This document shows, in pieces, positions 18,451 through 27,829 of a DNA stretch of 64,000 nt (position 1 is its first letter; the number at the start of each line of letters is the position of its first letter). The stretch is from Hypericibacter adhaerens. GTDB taxonomy: Bacteria > Pseudomonadota > Alphaproteobacteria > Dongiales > Dongiaceae. The stretch covers positions 3,499,001 through 3,563,000 of the forward strand of contig NZ_CP042582.1 of NCBI RefSeq assembly GCF_008728835.1, given 5' to 3'. A program made the position numbers and the translations under genes. The notes beneath the pieces were generated by a model, which had not been told where the DNA came from, did not search any database, and worked only from the letters and a program-made list of their open reading frames with translations.

Positions 18451-20048
18451 GCGGCGACCCTCCCGCCTTTGCGCGCCTTCAGATCCTTGAGGATCTCGCG
18501 CGCGGCGTTGGCGCCGGCCGCCCCCGACACATTGCCGCCGGGATGGACGCCGGCGCCGCAGAGCCAGAGGCCCGGCACCGGCATGCGATAGCGCTGGAAG
18601 CTCGCCGCCGGCCGCAGGAAGAAGACCTGGTCGAGCGTCACCTCGCCCTGGTGCCACTGCCCGCCTGACAGGCCGAACTGGGTTTCAAGATCGTGCGGCG
18701 TCAGGGTCTCGGCCGCGCGCACGAGGCCCCGGGTGCCGGGCGCCATCTCCTCGAGGAGGGCCAGGCCGCGCTCGAACACCTGGGCGCGCGCCTGATCGGG
18801 CGGCGTGTTGCGCAGGCGGTAGGGCGCATATTGGAAGAGCATCGAGAGCACATGCTTGCCGGCCGGCGCCAGACCCGGATCGGCCAGCGTCGGGATCACG
18901 ATCTCGAGCGCCGGCTTCTCGGCGACGCGGCCATATTTGGCGTCATCGAAAGCGTGCTCGACATGGTCGATGGAGGGCGCCACCACGACGCGGCCGCCCG
19001 AGGCCTTGAGCGCCTCCGGCAGGCCGTCCATCGCCAGATGGATCTTGGCGACGCAGCCGTTCATCCGCAGGTGCCGGATGCGCTTGGAGAACTCGATATC
19101 CAGATTGCCCGGCGGCACCAGATGGAGCAGCGTGCGCTGCGGGTCGGCTGAGGAAGCGACGATCGGCGCGCGGATCTCCTCGCCCGATTTGAGCACCACG
19201 CCGGTCGCGATCTCCTTCTCGATCAGCAGGTGCTCGACCGGTGCGCCAGTACGCAGCGTGACGCCGGCCACCGTTGCGGCCTTGACCAGCGCCTCGACGA
19301 CCGAACCCATGCCGCCCGCCGGCAGGTAGAAGCCGCCGAGCCCGTTCTTGCCGAAGGAGGACAGGCGATAGAGCAGGTTGAAGACGGTGTTGGGCGAGCG
19401 CGGCCCCAGATAGACGCCGAGCGTGGCCTCGAGCGACAGGAGACCCTTGATCGCGTCGCTCTCGAAGAAGTCGTTGGCGAGATCGGCGACATTGATGGTG
19501 AGGATGCGGCTGAGCTCCAGCATGTCCTTCTTGCCCAGCATCCTGAGCTTGAGCGCGAACATGCCGAGCGCGAGCTTGGTCTGGAAATCGTTCGAGCCCG
19601 GTGCCGGCGACGGCGGCGTCTTCAGCAGGAAATCGCCCAGCGCCGAGGAGAGCCGCACGAGACGCGCCATCACCGGCGCCCAGGCCTCGCCATCGGCGTG
19701 GCTGACCTTGCCAATCGAGGCAGCGGTGGCCGCCACGTCGCCCGAGATGTCGATCCGTCCGCCACCCGGCAGCAGGGCCGTGGTGCCAGCGGCATGCTGC
19801 CGGGGCTTCAGCCCATGACCCTCGAGCCCCAGCTCGCGGATCACGCGCGGATGGAGGGCATGGAGGAGATGCGCCACCGCCGAGGTCTTGAAGCCCGGCG
19901 CGAACTCGCGCGTCACCGCCGCGCCGCCGGGACGCTCGTTGGCCTCGACCACCAGGGTGCGAAGGCCGGCCTTACCGAGATAGGCGGCCGTCACCAGCCC
20001 GTTATGGCCGGCGCCGATCACGATGGCGTCATATTGGTTGGCGCTCAT
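18447..20048 (-). CDS. NAD(P)/FAD-dependent oxidoreductase, phytoene-desaturase/PYROXD2-like (second)
   Basis: A 533-residue flavoprotein. The N-terminal FAD-binding loop is DAIVIGAGHNGLVTAAYLG, with a following ERPGGAA motif. The middle region has FYLPAGGMGSVVEAL, and the C-terminal FAD-contact motif is LCGAGVHPGGNVSGAAG. This layout matches the CrtI/PYROXD2 superfamily rather than classical amine oxidases. It overlaps the upstream paralogue (ATGA) and the downstream GcvT-like gene (GTGA). It shares most motifs with its neighbour, so an old tandem duplication or an obligate heteromer is likely. Not a carotenoid gene on context. Confidence 0.85.
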   Translation of the reverse strand: MSANQYDAIVIGAGHNGLVTAAYLGKAGLRTLVVEANERPGGAAVTREFAPGFKTSAVAHLLHALHPRVIRELGLEGHGLKPRQHAAGTTALLPGGGRIDISGDVAATAASIGKVSHADGEAWAPVMARLVRLSSALGDFLLKTPPSPAPGSNDFQTKLALGMFALKLRMLGKKDMLELSRILTINVADLANDFFESDAIKGLLSLEATLGVYLGPRSPNTVFNLLYRLSSFGKNGLGGFYLPAGGMGSVVEALVKAATVAGVTLRTGAPVEHLLIEKEIATGVVLKSGEEIRAPIVASSADPQRTLLHLVPPGNLDIEFSKRIRHLRMNGCVAKIHLAMDGLPEALKASGGRVVVAPSIDHVEHAFDDAKYGRVAEKPALEIVIPTLADPGLAPAGKHVLSMLFQYAPYRLRNTPPDQARAQVFERGLALLEEMAPGTRGLVRAAETLTPHDLETQFGLSGGQWHQGEVTLDQVFFLRPAASFQRYRMPVPGLWLCGAGVHPGGNVSGAAGANAAREILKDLKARKGGRVAA

Positions 20049-21703
20049 CGGGCGACCCCATGCTTGAAATCCTTGAGCATCTCGCGCGCGGCATTGGCGC
20101 CGGGAGCACCCATGACGCCGCCGCCCGGATGCGTGCCCGAGCCGCACATATAGAATCCGTCGAACGGCCCGCGATACTGGCCGAGCCCCGGGAAGGGCCG
20201 GTTGAACAGCATCTGGTCGAGGGTGAGCTCGCCCTGGAAGATGTTGCCTTCGGTCAGTCCCACCTCGTTCTCGATGTCCCAGGGCGTGCGGGTCTGGCAA
20301 TGCAGCACCAGCTTGCGGAAGCCCGGCGCATTCTCCTCGATGGTGTCGAGCACGTCCTTCTCGAACGCCGCCTTCATCTCGGGCGTCCAAGGGCTCTCGG
20401 CCAGCTTGTAGGGAACGTACTGGACGAAGACCGACATGAAATGCTTGCCGGGCGGAGCCATGGTCGGATCGACCGAGGTCGGGATCACGATGTCGAGGAA
20501 GGGCCGCTTCGACCAGGAACCGTATTTGTAGTCGTCGAAGGCATGCTCGATATAGTCGAAGTCGCCGCCGATATCGACCGTGCCCCAGCCCGCCTCCTGC
20601 GGCAGGCCTGCGAATTTCGGCATGCCGTCGAGCGCGATGTTGAGCTTGCCCGAGGAGCCGCGGATCTTGAAGTTCTTCGCGTAGCGATGGATGTCGGGAT
20701 CGATCGCGTCGAGGTCCGACTTCTCGATCAGCTTCAGATAGGTGCGCTTCGGGTCGAGGTTGGAGACCACCGTCTTGGCATAGATCTCCTCGCCCGACTT
20801 GAGCGCCACGCCGACGCATTTGCCGTTCCTGACGATGAGTTTCGCCACCTCGGCATTGGTGCGGATCTCCACGCCGGCCTCGGTCGCGGCGGACGCGATC
20901 GCCTTGGAGACCGAGCCCATGCCGCCGCGCGCGAAGCCCCAGGCGCCGATCTGTCCGTCGACCTCGCCCATATAATGATGCAGCAGCACATAGGCCGTGC
21001 CCGGCGAATAAGGTCCTAGCGCCGTGCCGATGATCGAGGAGGCGGCCGAGAAGCCCTTCCAGCGCGGATGCTCGAAATACTCGTCGAGGAAATCGCCGAT
21101 CGACATGGTCCAGAAGCGGATGATCTCGTACATCTGCTTCTCGCCCATGCGGCCGAACTCGGCGGCGATCTTGAGCAGCCCGTCGAGATCCTCGCGCTTG
21201 CCCCAGGGATTGATGCGGTTCTGGGCGAAGGGGTTGATCTGGGTCGGATCGGGCGGCGTCACCATCAGCAGCGGCTTGATGAAGCGGCATTGCCGGCTGA
21301 TCTCGGCCGCGTAGTGGTCGTAGGCCTCGGCATCCTTGATCGAATGCCGGCGCAGACTCTCGCGCGTGCGGTCATGGTCGCGATAGGTGACGATGCCCTC
21401 CCCGTTCGGGTTGGGCTGGCCGTTGGTCTCGTACGGGATCACCTCGAGCCCGTGGCGCGGCAGATCGAGGAAGCGGAAGATCTCGGGGCGCAGCAGGCTG
21501 CAGACATAGGAGCAGGTCGAGTAGGTGAAGCCGGGATAGATCTCCTCGGACATCGCCGCCCCGCCGACCTTGTGGTAGCGCTCCAGCACCAGCACCTTGA
21601 GCTTGTTTTTGCCCTCCTTCTCGCCGCCCTTCGCGAGATAGGCGGCACAGGTCAGCCCGTTATGGCCGCCGCCGACCACGATGGCATCGTAGGTGGCTGT
21701 CAT
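20045..21703 (-). CDS. NAD(P)/FAD-dependent oxidoreductase, phytoene-desaturase/PYROXD2-like (first)
   Basis: A 552-residue flavoprotein with N-terminal AIVVGGGHNGLTCAAYLAKG, then KVGGAAMSEEIYPGF. A central segment has GFARGGMGSVSKAI, and the C-terminal FAD motif is MCGSGTHPGGGVMGAPG. It is a paralogue of the gene directly downstream. ATG 21703 is preceded by GGCGGAAG. A TTG at 21742 would place the start inside the operator and is unlikely. First gene of an operon with the second flavoprotein and the GcvT-like gene, behind a perfect palindrome. Confidence 0.86.
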   Translation of the reverse strand: MTATYDAIVVGGGHNGLTCAAYLAKGGEKEGKNKLKVLVLERYHKVGGAAMSEEIYPGFTYSTCSYVCSLLRPEIFRFLDLPRHGLEVIPYETNGQPNPNGEGIVTYRDHDRTRESLRRHSIKDAEAYDHYAAEISRQCRFIKPLLMVTPPDPTQINPFAQNRINPWGKREDLDGLLKIAAEFGRMGEKQMYEIIRFWTMSIGDFLDEYFEHPRWKGFSAASSIIGTALGPYSPGTAYVLLHHYMGEVDGQIGAWGFARGGMGSVSKAIASAATEAGVEIRTNAEVAKLIVRNGKCVGVALKSGEEIYAKTVVSNLDPKRTYLKLIEKSDLDAIDPDIHRYAKNFKIRGSSGKLNIALDGMPKFAGLPQEAGWGTVDIGGDFDYIEHAFDDYKYGSWSKRPFLDIVIPTSVDPTMAPPGKHFMSVFVQYVPYKLAESPWTPEMKAAFEKDVLDTIEENAPGFRKLVLHCQTRTPWDIENEVGLTEGNIFQGELTLDQMLFNRPFPGLGQYRGPFDGFYMCGSGTHPGGGVMGAPGANAAREMLKDFKHGVAR

Positions 21704-21726
21704 CGATCTTCCGCCGTCTTGAAATT

Positions 21727-21742
21727 TTGAATGAGCATTCAA
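21727..21742. promoter_or_regulatory. Perfect 16-bp palindrome, likely TetR-type operator
   Basis: TTGAATG-AG-CATTCAA lies 24 bp before the first flavoprotein gene. The dyad is perfect and AT-rich compared with its surroundings. The TGAATG..CATTCA half-site style is typical of TetR-family operators. The local TetR gene (16421-17062) is the obvious candidate protein. Confidence 0.6.
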
Positions 21743-21804
21743 TAGCGCGGGAAGCGCCGAGGCGTCAAGGCGGGGGATTGGGAATGAGATTCAAGGAACT
21801 ATAT

Positions 21805-21908
21805 TGTCCCCTCCCCCGCATTGCGGGGGAGGGGACGGGAGGGGCTGCGTGCTGTCGGAAGCCGAGCAGCCCCCTTCCTAACCTTCCCCCGTTCCGGGGG
21901 AAGGGACA
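21805..21908. repeat. Intergenic palindromic repeat, family C, second copy
   Basis: TGTCCC (21805) to GGGACA (ending 21908). The left arm pairs CCCTCCCCCGC with GCGGGGGAGGG. The right arm holds CCCCCTTCCTAACC followed by CTTCCCCCGTTCCGGGGGAAG. Same plan as 13661-13762. Confidence 0.8.
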
Positions 21909-21934
21909 GGCTGATTCCTCTTCTTCTCTGCCCT

Positions 21935-22945
21935 TTAAAACCCGAACGCGAGATTGAGCGTCCCCACATGCCGCTCCATGCCGTCGGCAGCGGCGGCGGC
22001 GTTCTCGAAATGGTAGTTCGCCGTCAGGACGAGTCCCCTGATCCGGTCGCCGCCGATGTCCCAATCGGCCTCGAGATCCATCCGGTGCAGCGCATCGTCA
22101 TGCTGTTCGAGCGCGTCCTGGTTCAGCGAGAAACTGGTGCGCTCGTCATAGGCGTAGGAGAGCCCGAGGCGGAGCGTGGAGGTCAGGGCCCAGTGGGTGG
22201 CGATGCGCGGGCCTTGGGAGCGGCTCGAGAACTGCCCGAGCTCGGCATCGTTCTGGGCGAAGCGGTAGCCCAGCTCCATCGTGCAATGCGCCGGCAGATC
22301 GAAGGACAAGGCCGCCTCCGCCGCGGCGCCGTCGGCGCGATGAACGGCGTCGTTCTCCTCGGCCTGGCGCGTCAGGCTGGAGGAGAGCCTGGCGCTCACG
22401 CCCGGGATCAGACGCTGCGAGGCCCAGGCGGTCAGGCCATAGGTCATGCGCTGAAGCTGCGCCTCGGCCGACCCCAGCATGAAGTTCGGCTGCAGCGCCA
22501 GCGTGAGATCGCCCTCGTGATAGGAGAAAGTGGCGCCGCTCCAGGCGCTGCCGGTGCCGATTGTCAGGTCGTCGACGGTGCGCGAGCGGCTGCCGATCGC
22601 CTCGAGCGTCACCGAAAGGTTGGGATCGAGATCGAATCGTTGCCGTCCGGCAAGGCCGACCGTCAACCCGGCCGCGGCCGCCCCGTCGATGGCGGCGAAG
22701 CTGACCGGGATGCTGCCCAGATTCATCGAAGTCGCGCCGTCCTTGGTCGGATCGGCGTCGTCGAGCGTCTCGCGCGCGAAATCGACGAAGAAGCGGACGG
22801 GTCCCGGGGGCGCAGTGGTGGGGGTTTCGGCGTTCGCGGCGGAAATCCCGCAGCCGAGGAGGAGCGATAGTCCGATGAGGGTCGACCTTGCCAGCCTCCG
22901 CCACGAACGGCGTCGTGTCTGCGGAGAGGGCCTGAACTGTCTCAG
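21935..22945 (-). CDS. Putative outer-membrane beta-barrel protein, apparent CTG start
   Basis: Alternating polar/hydrophobic strands through about 300 residues and a final ...NLAFGF ending in Phe point to an outer-membrane barrel. In-frame sequence upstream of the first ATG (22726) encodes a clear export signal: an Arg-rich stretch, then STLIGLSLLLGCGISAANA. This shows that the true start is further upstream. No ATG, GTG or TTG exists in that frame back to the stop at 23021-23023. CTG at 22945 has AGGGGA 6 nt upstream and is the best candidate (336 residues). The alternative is a lost start codon. Confidence 0.65.
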   Translation of the reverse strand: MRQFRPSPQTRRRSWRRLARSTLIGLSLLLGCGISAANAETPTTAPPGPVRFFVDFARETLDDADPTKDGATSMNLGSIPVSFAAIDGAAAAGLTVGLAGRQRFDLDPNLSVTLEAIGSRSRTVDDLTIGTGSAWSGATFSYHEGDLTLALQPNFMLGSAEAQLQRMTYGLTAWASQRLIPGVSARLSSSLTRQAEENDAVHRADGAAAEAALSFDLPAHCTMELGYRFAQNDAELGQFSSRSQGPRIATHWALTSTLRLGLSYAYDERTSFSLNQDALEQHDDALHRMDLEADWDIGGDRIRGLVLTANYHFENAAAAADGMERHVGTLNLAFGF

Positions 22946-23200
22946 CCGCGTTCCCCTATACCGCGGCAGACGATCCGGCCGCGGGCAGGGTAAGGCTGCG
23001 CCGATATGGTTAGCGAGAGGTTAATCGGGGGCGGATGTCACAGATACCGACAATATGAGACGGGTCACCGCTTCTTCCGTTCGCGAGCGGCAAGGCCTTG
23101 ATATCCGGCGATGACACCGCCGCTCTCGATGTTCTGTAAAACGCGGCCATTTATGAATTTTCGGCGGCAGGCTGGACCGGTCGCGACGCCGCCGCGAGCC

Positions 23201-23818
23201 TCACGCCGCACGCGCGGTCCGCAGGAAGAAGAGCTGCACCAGCCGCCCGTCCGCGAGGGAACTGCCGAACCCCTCCCCGGCGCTGTGCCACAGCCACGGG
23301 CGGAACAGCACGAGGCGGTTGAAGCGCATCGGCACCGTCTGCAGCAGATCCCATTTCGTCATGTCGTTCGAGTCCTCGCCGAGGATCCGGTCGAGCGCTT
23401 CGCCCGCCGTTCCACCGCCGCAACGCGCGAGCTCCTCGTCGGTCGTGGGGGCCTTGTCGGTGCCGGTCGGGCGATGGCGGAAGAAGGAGGTCCCGCCCTG
23501 GCATTGCGACGGCTCGTTCAGATAGAGCACGCCCGACCATTCGACGCCCGCATCCACATGGACGCGATAGCGGCCCTGGTCGCCCGGAAGCGTCAGCCGC
23601 AGCGCGCCATGGGCGCGGTCGGTAGCACCGGCCAGGCGCTCGCCGGTGGCCCAGGAGAACATCCGGTCGCTGCCTTCGGCCAGAAGCTTGCTCGTGGAAT
23701 TCCGGCCGGCATAGTTCGCGGGGCCCGTCGGCAGCGGATAGTCGAGCCGCAGCGCCGCCTGCCGCATATCCGCAGGATCGGTATAGACATCGTCCAGGAC
23801 GATGAGCGATTTGCGCAT
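23201..23818 (-). CDS. DUF6445 family protein (2OG-oxygenase-like)
   Basis: A 205-residue protein with an NYAGRNS segment near the N-terminus. The core resembles small Fe(II)/2-oxoglutarate oxygenases: YRVHVDAG (HxD), WSGVLYLN, CQGGTSFF and the late RPWLWHSAGEGFG with the distal His. This combination matches DUF6445 proteins, whose substrates are largely unknown. It stands alone: 255 bp separate it from the outer-membrane gene and no other oxygenase partner is near. Activity is an inference from the motif. Confidence 0.75.
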   Translation of the reverse strand: MRKSLIVLDDVYTDPADMRQAALRLDYPLPTGPANYAGRNSTSKLLAEGSDRMFSWATGERLAGATDRAHGALRLTLPGDQGRYRVHVDAGVEWSGVLYLNEPSQCQGGTSFFRHRPTGTDKAPTTDEELARCGGGTAGEALDRILGEDSNDMTKWDLLQTVPMRFNRLVLFRPWLWHSAGEGFGSSLADGRLVQLFFLRTARAA

Positions 23819-23976
23819 CGAGGAACCTGGTGCAAGGGGCCGTTGGACCGGAGGTTCGAGGATGCCTGTTCTCCCCTGCCCCGAAGCCTAAGGCCGGCCG
23901 CGCCAGGTGGTCAATCGAGGAGACGAAGGGTCATAAGCGGGTAGGAAGAAAGGCCTCGTTCGTCAGGAATCCTGTC

Positions 23977-25419
23977 TCACTCCTCGGCGTAAGGATTCTT
24001 GATCTTGCGCAGCGTGGTGCGGATCGGCACACCGGGAAGGTCGAAGCGCTCGCGCAGGCCGTTGGTGAGGTAGCGCATATAGTCGTCCGGCAGCTTCTCG
24101 GGCCGGTTCATGAAGAAGGCGAAGGTCGGCGGCCGCGTCTTGATCTGGGTCATATAGCGCGGCTTGAGGCGCCGGCCGCCCACGAGCGGGGCCGGATGAC
24201 TGTCCACCATCGCGCGCAGCCAGCGATTGAGCGCGGCCGTCGGCAGGCGCCGGTTCCACTGCTTGTGAAGCGCGAAGGCGGCGTCGATCAGCCGGTCGAG
24301 ATTCTGCCCGGTGAGGCCGGAAACCGGCACCACCGCGATGCCCTTGGCCTGGGTCAGCGATTTCTCGATGCGGTCATGGAGCTTCTTGAGCGCCTTGGGC
24401 TTGTCCTCGATGCGGTCCCATTTGTTGGCCGCGATCAGCAGCGCCCGCCCCTCCTCCAGCACCAGGCTCGCCACGGTCAGGTCCTGCTTCTCGAGCATGA
24501 CCTCCGCGTCGAGCACCAGGATCACCACCTCGGCGAAGCGGATGGTGTTGAGCGTATCGGCGACCGAGAGGCGCTCGACCTTGTCGGTCACCTTGGCCTG
24601 GCGGCGCATGCCGGCCGTGTCCACCAGCCGCACGCGCCGGCCGCGATGCTCCCAGTCGATCGCGATCGAATCCCGCGTGATGCCGGCCTCGGGCCCCACC
24701 AGCAGCCGCTCCTCGCCAATCAGCCGGTTCACCAGCGTCGATTTGCCGACATTGGGCCGCCCCACGATCGCGAGCTGGAGCGGCCGTTCCTCGACCGCCT
24801 TGTCATGGGCCGCCGCCGCGGCCTCGTCGAACGCGTCCGTGTCCTCGAACTCGGGCTCCTCGCCCGGCGCCGCGAACGCCGCCCCGTCGTCGTCCGCTTC
24901 CTCGGGCTCGCCCCGCTTCGCCTTGTCGCCCAGCTTGTCGCGGATCGCATCCAGGAGCAGATCGAGCCCCTGCCCATGTTCGGCCGAGACCGGGATTGGC
25001 TCGCCCAGCCCCAGCCGGTGCGCCTCGCCGAGGCCCGCGAAGGAAGCCTTGGATTCCGACTTGTTGGCGACCAGCACGATCGGGCGATGCTGCTTGCGCA
25101 GCCAGCGCAGGAAATGCTGGTCCATCGAGGTGACGCCTTCGCGCGCATCGATGAGGAAGAGGACGAGATCCGCCTCTTCGACGGCGCGCTCGGTCTGCTC
25201 GCGCATCCGGGCTTCGAGCGTGTCGCCCTTGGCCTCCTCGAATCCCGCCGTGTCGGTGACGCGGAAGCGAAACGGCCCGATCCGCCCCTCGCCGTAGCGC
25301 CGGTCGCGCGTGACGCCGGGCTGATCGTCGACCAGCGCCTGGCGCTTGCCGATCAGGCGGTTGAACAGGGTGGATTTGCCGACATTGGGTCGGCCGACGA
25401 TCGCGAGCGTGAGCCCCAT
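23977..25419 (-). CDS. der: Ribosome biogenesis GTPase Der (EngA)
   Basis: GTPase with two tandem G domains needed for 50S assembly. The first domain has [16 protein letters not shown] near the N-terminus, DTAGFEE and NKSE. The second, after an acidic linker, has [23 protein letters not shown] and NKWD. The C-terminal KH-like domain ends [13 protein letters not shown]. Start MGLTLAIVG (25419) matches the family; ATG 25440 is an in-frame alternative. 67 bp downstream of bamB (46 bp with the earlier ATG), in the conserved yfgM-bamB-der order. Confidence 0.96.
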   Translation of the reverse strand: MGLTLAIVGRPNVGKSTLFNRLIGKRQALVDDQPGVTRDRRYGEGRIGPFRFRVTDTAGFEEAKGDTLEARMREQTERAVEEADLVLFLIDAREGVTSMDQHFLRWLRKQHRPIVLVANKSESKASFAGLGEAHRLGLGEPIPVSAEHGQGLDLLLDAIRDKLGDKAKRGEPEEADDDGAAFAAPGEEPEFEDTDAFDEAAAAAHDKAVEERPLQLAIVGRPNVGKSTLVNRLIGEERLLVGPEAGITRDSIAIDWEHRGRRVRLVDTAGMRRQAKVTDKVERLSVADTLNTIRFAEVVILVLDAEVMLEKQDLTVASLVLEEGRALLIAANKWDRIEDKPKALKKLHDRIEKSLTQAKGIAVVPVSGLTGQNLDRLIDAAFALHKQWNRRLPTAALNRWLRAMVDSHPAPLVGGRRLKPRYMTQIKTRPPTFAFFMNRPEKLPDDYMRYLTNGLRERFDLPGVPIRTTLRKIKNPYAEE

Positions 25420-25486
25420 CGTCTCGCCGTCACGGCGCATCGGATCGGCCCTCTCTCGTCACGCGAAGCCGCCCGGGAAAGCCCCC

Positions 25487-26851
25487 TCAGCGCAGCGCGA
25501 CCAGCTCCGCGTTGTCGGTCACCAGCAACAGCGTGTTGTTGACGATGATCGGTGCCAGATGGGAGCGGCCGGGCAGCGTGATCTTGCCCAGGAACTCGCC
25601 GGTATAGGGCGAGATCGAATAGGCCGTACCGTCCGAGCCGGTCACGATCAGCCGGTCGCCGGCCAGCACCGGCCCCGACCAGTAGATCGGATGCCGCTTC
25701 TCCTGCATGTCCTCGAAGGTCGGCAGCGTCTGCACCCAGCGGATGCGGCCCTCGGCGCGGGTCAGGCACAGCAGATCGCCTTCGCGCGTCAGCAGGTAGA
25801 GATAATCGCCGGCCGCCCAGGGGCTCTGGCTGCCGCCGAAATTGTTGGTCCAGAGCCGGCGCCCGTTGGCGAGGTCGATCGCCGCCGTGACGCCGCTGTG
25901 GCTGACCGCCACCACCAGGTCGCGATCGATGATGGGGCGGCCACGGATGTCGGCCAGCTGCGACAGCGATTCCGAGCGCTGGCCGCCGGCGAGGCTCTCG
26001 GTCCAGAGCACGCGCCCGGTCTCGGCGCGGATGGCCAGCACCTCGCCCGTGCTGAAGGGCACGATCACGTTGGGGCCGGCGACGGCGGGGGCGGCACCGC
26101 CGAGCAGGGCCGCGGCCGGCGGCACGCCGACATGGCTCCACAGCCGGCGGCCGTCATCGGCCGCGAGCGCGATCAGCTGATTGTCCACCGTGACGACGAA
26201 GACGCGCCCGTCGCTGTAGGTCGGCGGCGCGCGCAAGGGGGCGCGCAGATCGACGTCCCAGGCGACCTGGCCGTTGCTGGCGTCGACCGCATAGACATGC
26301 TCGTAGCCGGTGGTGACGTAGAGCCGCGTCCCGTCGCTGGTGAGCCCGCCGCCGAAGAGACCGTCATCCTCGTCCTCGGGCGTGAGATCGGTACGCCAGA
26401 CCTGGCCGCCATTGGCGAGGTCGAAGGCGGCGACCGTGGCGCCGGCATCCATGGTGAAGACGCGGCCGCCGAACGAGATGGGTTCGGCCAGGATGGCGCG
26501 ATCGTCGTCCGCCGACTGGCCGATCTTCGCGGTCCAGGCCGTCTTGATGTTGTCGCTCAGCGCCAGGTGATACATGGCGTGGGTCGAATAGCCGCCCGGC
26601 TGCGGCCAGTCCGGATTGGTCTCGGGCTTGGGCAGGACGACCTGCTTCTCGGCGAGCGAGGGATCGATCACCAGCGCGCTCGACAGCTTCAGGACCGAGA
26701 TGCGCTGTCCCGGCAGCGGCGGCTTTTCGGGGTCGCCGAAGAAGTAGTCGCAGCCCGAGAGCAGCGTCAGCACCGCAACGAGCGCGAAAGCGAGGCTTGC
26801 CGCGCGGGCTGCCCGCGGCGGGAACCGGAAATCCGCAGTGATTGCCATCAT
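25487..26851 (-). CDS. bamB: Outer-membrane assembly lipoprotein BamB-like (PQQ-type beta-propeller)
   Basis: A 454-residue lipoprotein. A hydrophobic leader ends in the lipobox LLSGC, followed by repeated beta-propeller blades with VWRTDL, LWSHVG, VLWTES and LWTNNF type motifs. BamB is an accessory part of the BAM complex that inserts outer-membrane proteins. The gene order with a YfgM-like gene upstream and der downstream supports the call over a generic PQQ-repeat dehydrogenase. No catalytic residues are expected. Confidence 0.92.
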   Translation of the reverse strand: MMAITADFRFPPRAARAASLAFALVAVLTLLSGCDYFFGDPEKPPLPGQRISVLKLSSALVIDPSLAEKQVVLPKPETNPDWPQPGGYSTHAMYHLALSDNIKTAWTAKIGQSADDDRAILAEPISFGGRVFTMDAGATVAAFDLANGGQVWRTDLTPEDEDDGLFGGGLTSDGTRLYVTTGYEHVYAVDASNGQVAWDVDLRAPLRAPPTYSDGRVFVVTVDNQLIALAADDGRRLWSHVGVPPAAALLGGAAPAVAGPNVIVPFSTGEVLAIRAETGRVLWTESLAGGQRSESLSQLADIRGRPIIDRDLVVAVSHSGVTAAIDLANGRRLWTNNFGGSQSPWAAGDYLYLLTREGDLLCLTRAEGRIRWVQTLPTFEDMQEKRHPIYWSGPVLAGDRLIVTGSDGTAYSISPYTGEFLGKITLPGRSHLAPIIVNNTLLLVTDNAELVALR

Positions 26852-26857
26852 GTGGGA

Positions 26858-27505
26858 TCAGCCCTTGAGGGCGGCGGCCATTTCGGCGGCCCGCGCGCGA
26901 AGACTGGAGGGCGCCGCCTGATCGTCGGCGAGCTGAGTGAAGAGGTCGGTGGCGCGCTTCTGGTCGCCGCTCTTGAGCGCGAGGATCGCGGTCAGCTCGG
27001 TCGCGGTGAAGCGCCAGGGACTCTCGGGCGCCATCAGCGGCGCCAACGAATCGGTCAGAGCCGCGGGATCGCCGCTGTCGACCAGGCGCATCACCTTCAG
27101 CAGCTTGGCCAGGTCGCGCAACGCCGGCGGCGCGGCGCTGTCGGAAGCGAGCGTGTCATAGATCTTGGCGGCGCCGTCGAGATCGCCGGCCTTGGCCTTG
27201 ACCGCCGCCTGCTCGAGCCGCGCCAGCGCGCCATAGCCGCCGCCGGCATCGGCGATGTTGGCGAGCGCCGCATCCGCCTTGGCGAGATCGCCCGTGCTCG
27301 GATCGGTCTCGGCGATCGCCGCGCCATACTGCTCGGCCAGCGTCGACTGGCGGTGCTGCTGGTAGCGGTGCCAGGCGACCGAGCCGGCGGTGCCGAGGAC
27401 GATCAGCACGGCGACGGCAATCACCGCCCGGCCATAACGCTGCCAGAGCTGCTCGAGCCGCTCGCGTCGAAGGTCCTCTTCGACTTCCTTGAAGATATCC
27501 GCCAC
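26858..27505 (-). CDS. YfgM-like tetratricopeptide membrane protein
   Basis: A 215-residue protein with a cytosolic start MADIFKEVEEDLRRERLEQLW and one transmembrane segment (about 27-45, AVIAVAVLIVLGTAGSVAW). A periplasmic helical repeat domain follows. YfgM is described as an ancillary component of the Sec translocon and periplasmic chaperone network. Only 6 bp separate it from bamB, and a promoter with 17-bp spacing lies about 145 nt upstream. Confidence 0.88.
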   Translation of the reverse strand: MADIFKEVEEDLRRERLEQLWQRYGRAVIAVAVLIVLGTAGSVAWHRYQQHRQSTLAEQYGAAIAETDPSTGDLAKADAALANIADAGGGYGALARLEQAAVKAKAGDLDGAAKIYDTLASDSAAPPALRDLAKLLKVMRLVDSGDPAALTDSLAPLMAPESPWRFTATELTAILALKSGDQKRATDLFTQLADDQAAPSSLRARAAEMAAALKG

Positions 27506-27829
27506 GCCCTTGCCTCCCGGCCCCCGCGCCGTTGCCGTTTCTGGAAATCCCCGGATTGGGCCCGAAGGACCGGCGGTGCCGTATCCGCACCGCCCTCGCG
27601 ATCATCAAAGCCCCGCGCCCCCGCCTCGGGCCGGGGCCAAGCCGGGCGTAACATAACCTTGTGTGTTCACCTTGGCAAACCCCGGAATTTCAATAGCTTC
27701 CGCGACATCATGCCCGGCAGCACGGCGGGTCGCGGCACCGCCGCTAACCCGATCTTCACCAGCTTTGGCGAGGATAGGGCCTGGGCACCCAGGAGAGGTG
27801 GCCCCGGCTTGAACCGCCAGGACGGCCTT
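27506..27829. other. Intergenic region between yfgM-like operon and lipoprotein gene
   Basis: 324 bp without a gene. It holds a perfect 8-bp hairpin, GGCGGTGC (27572-27579) with GCACCGCC (27587-27594), and the minus-strand promoter at 27650-27678. No small reading frame with a good ribosome site was seen. Confidence 0.6.
27650..27678 (-). promoter_or_regulatory. Sigma70-type promoter of yfgM-bamB-der
   Basis: On the minus strand TTGCCA (27678-27673), a 17-bp spacer and TATGTT (27655-27650). The leader of about 140 nt would include the 27572-27594 hairpin. Confidence 0.5.

Noticed and set aside
18447-21703. Flavoprotein pair as carotenoid phytoene desaturases
   Set aside because: No crtB, crtE or other carotenoid gene is near, and the GcvT-like and TetR neighbours point to one-carbon or methylated-compound metabolism.
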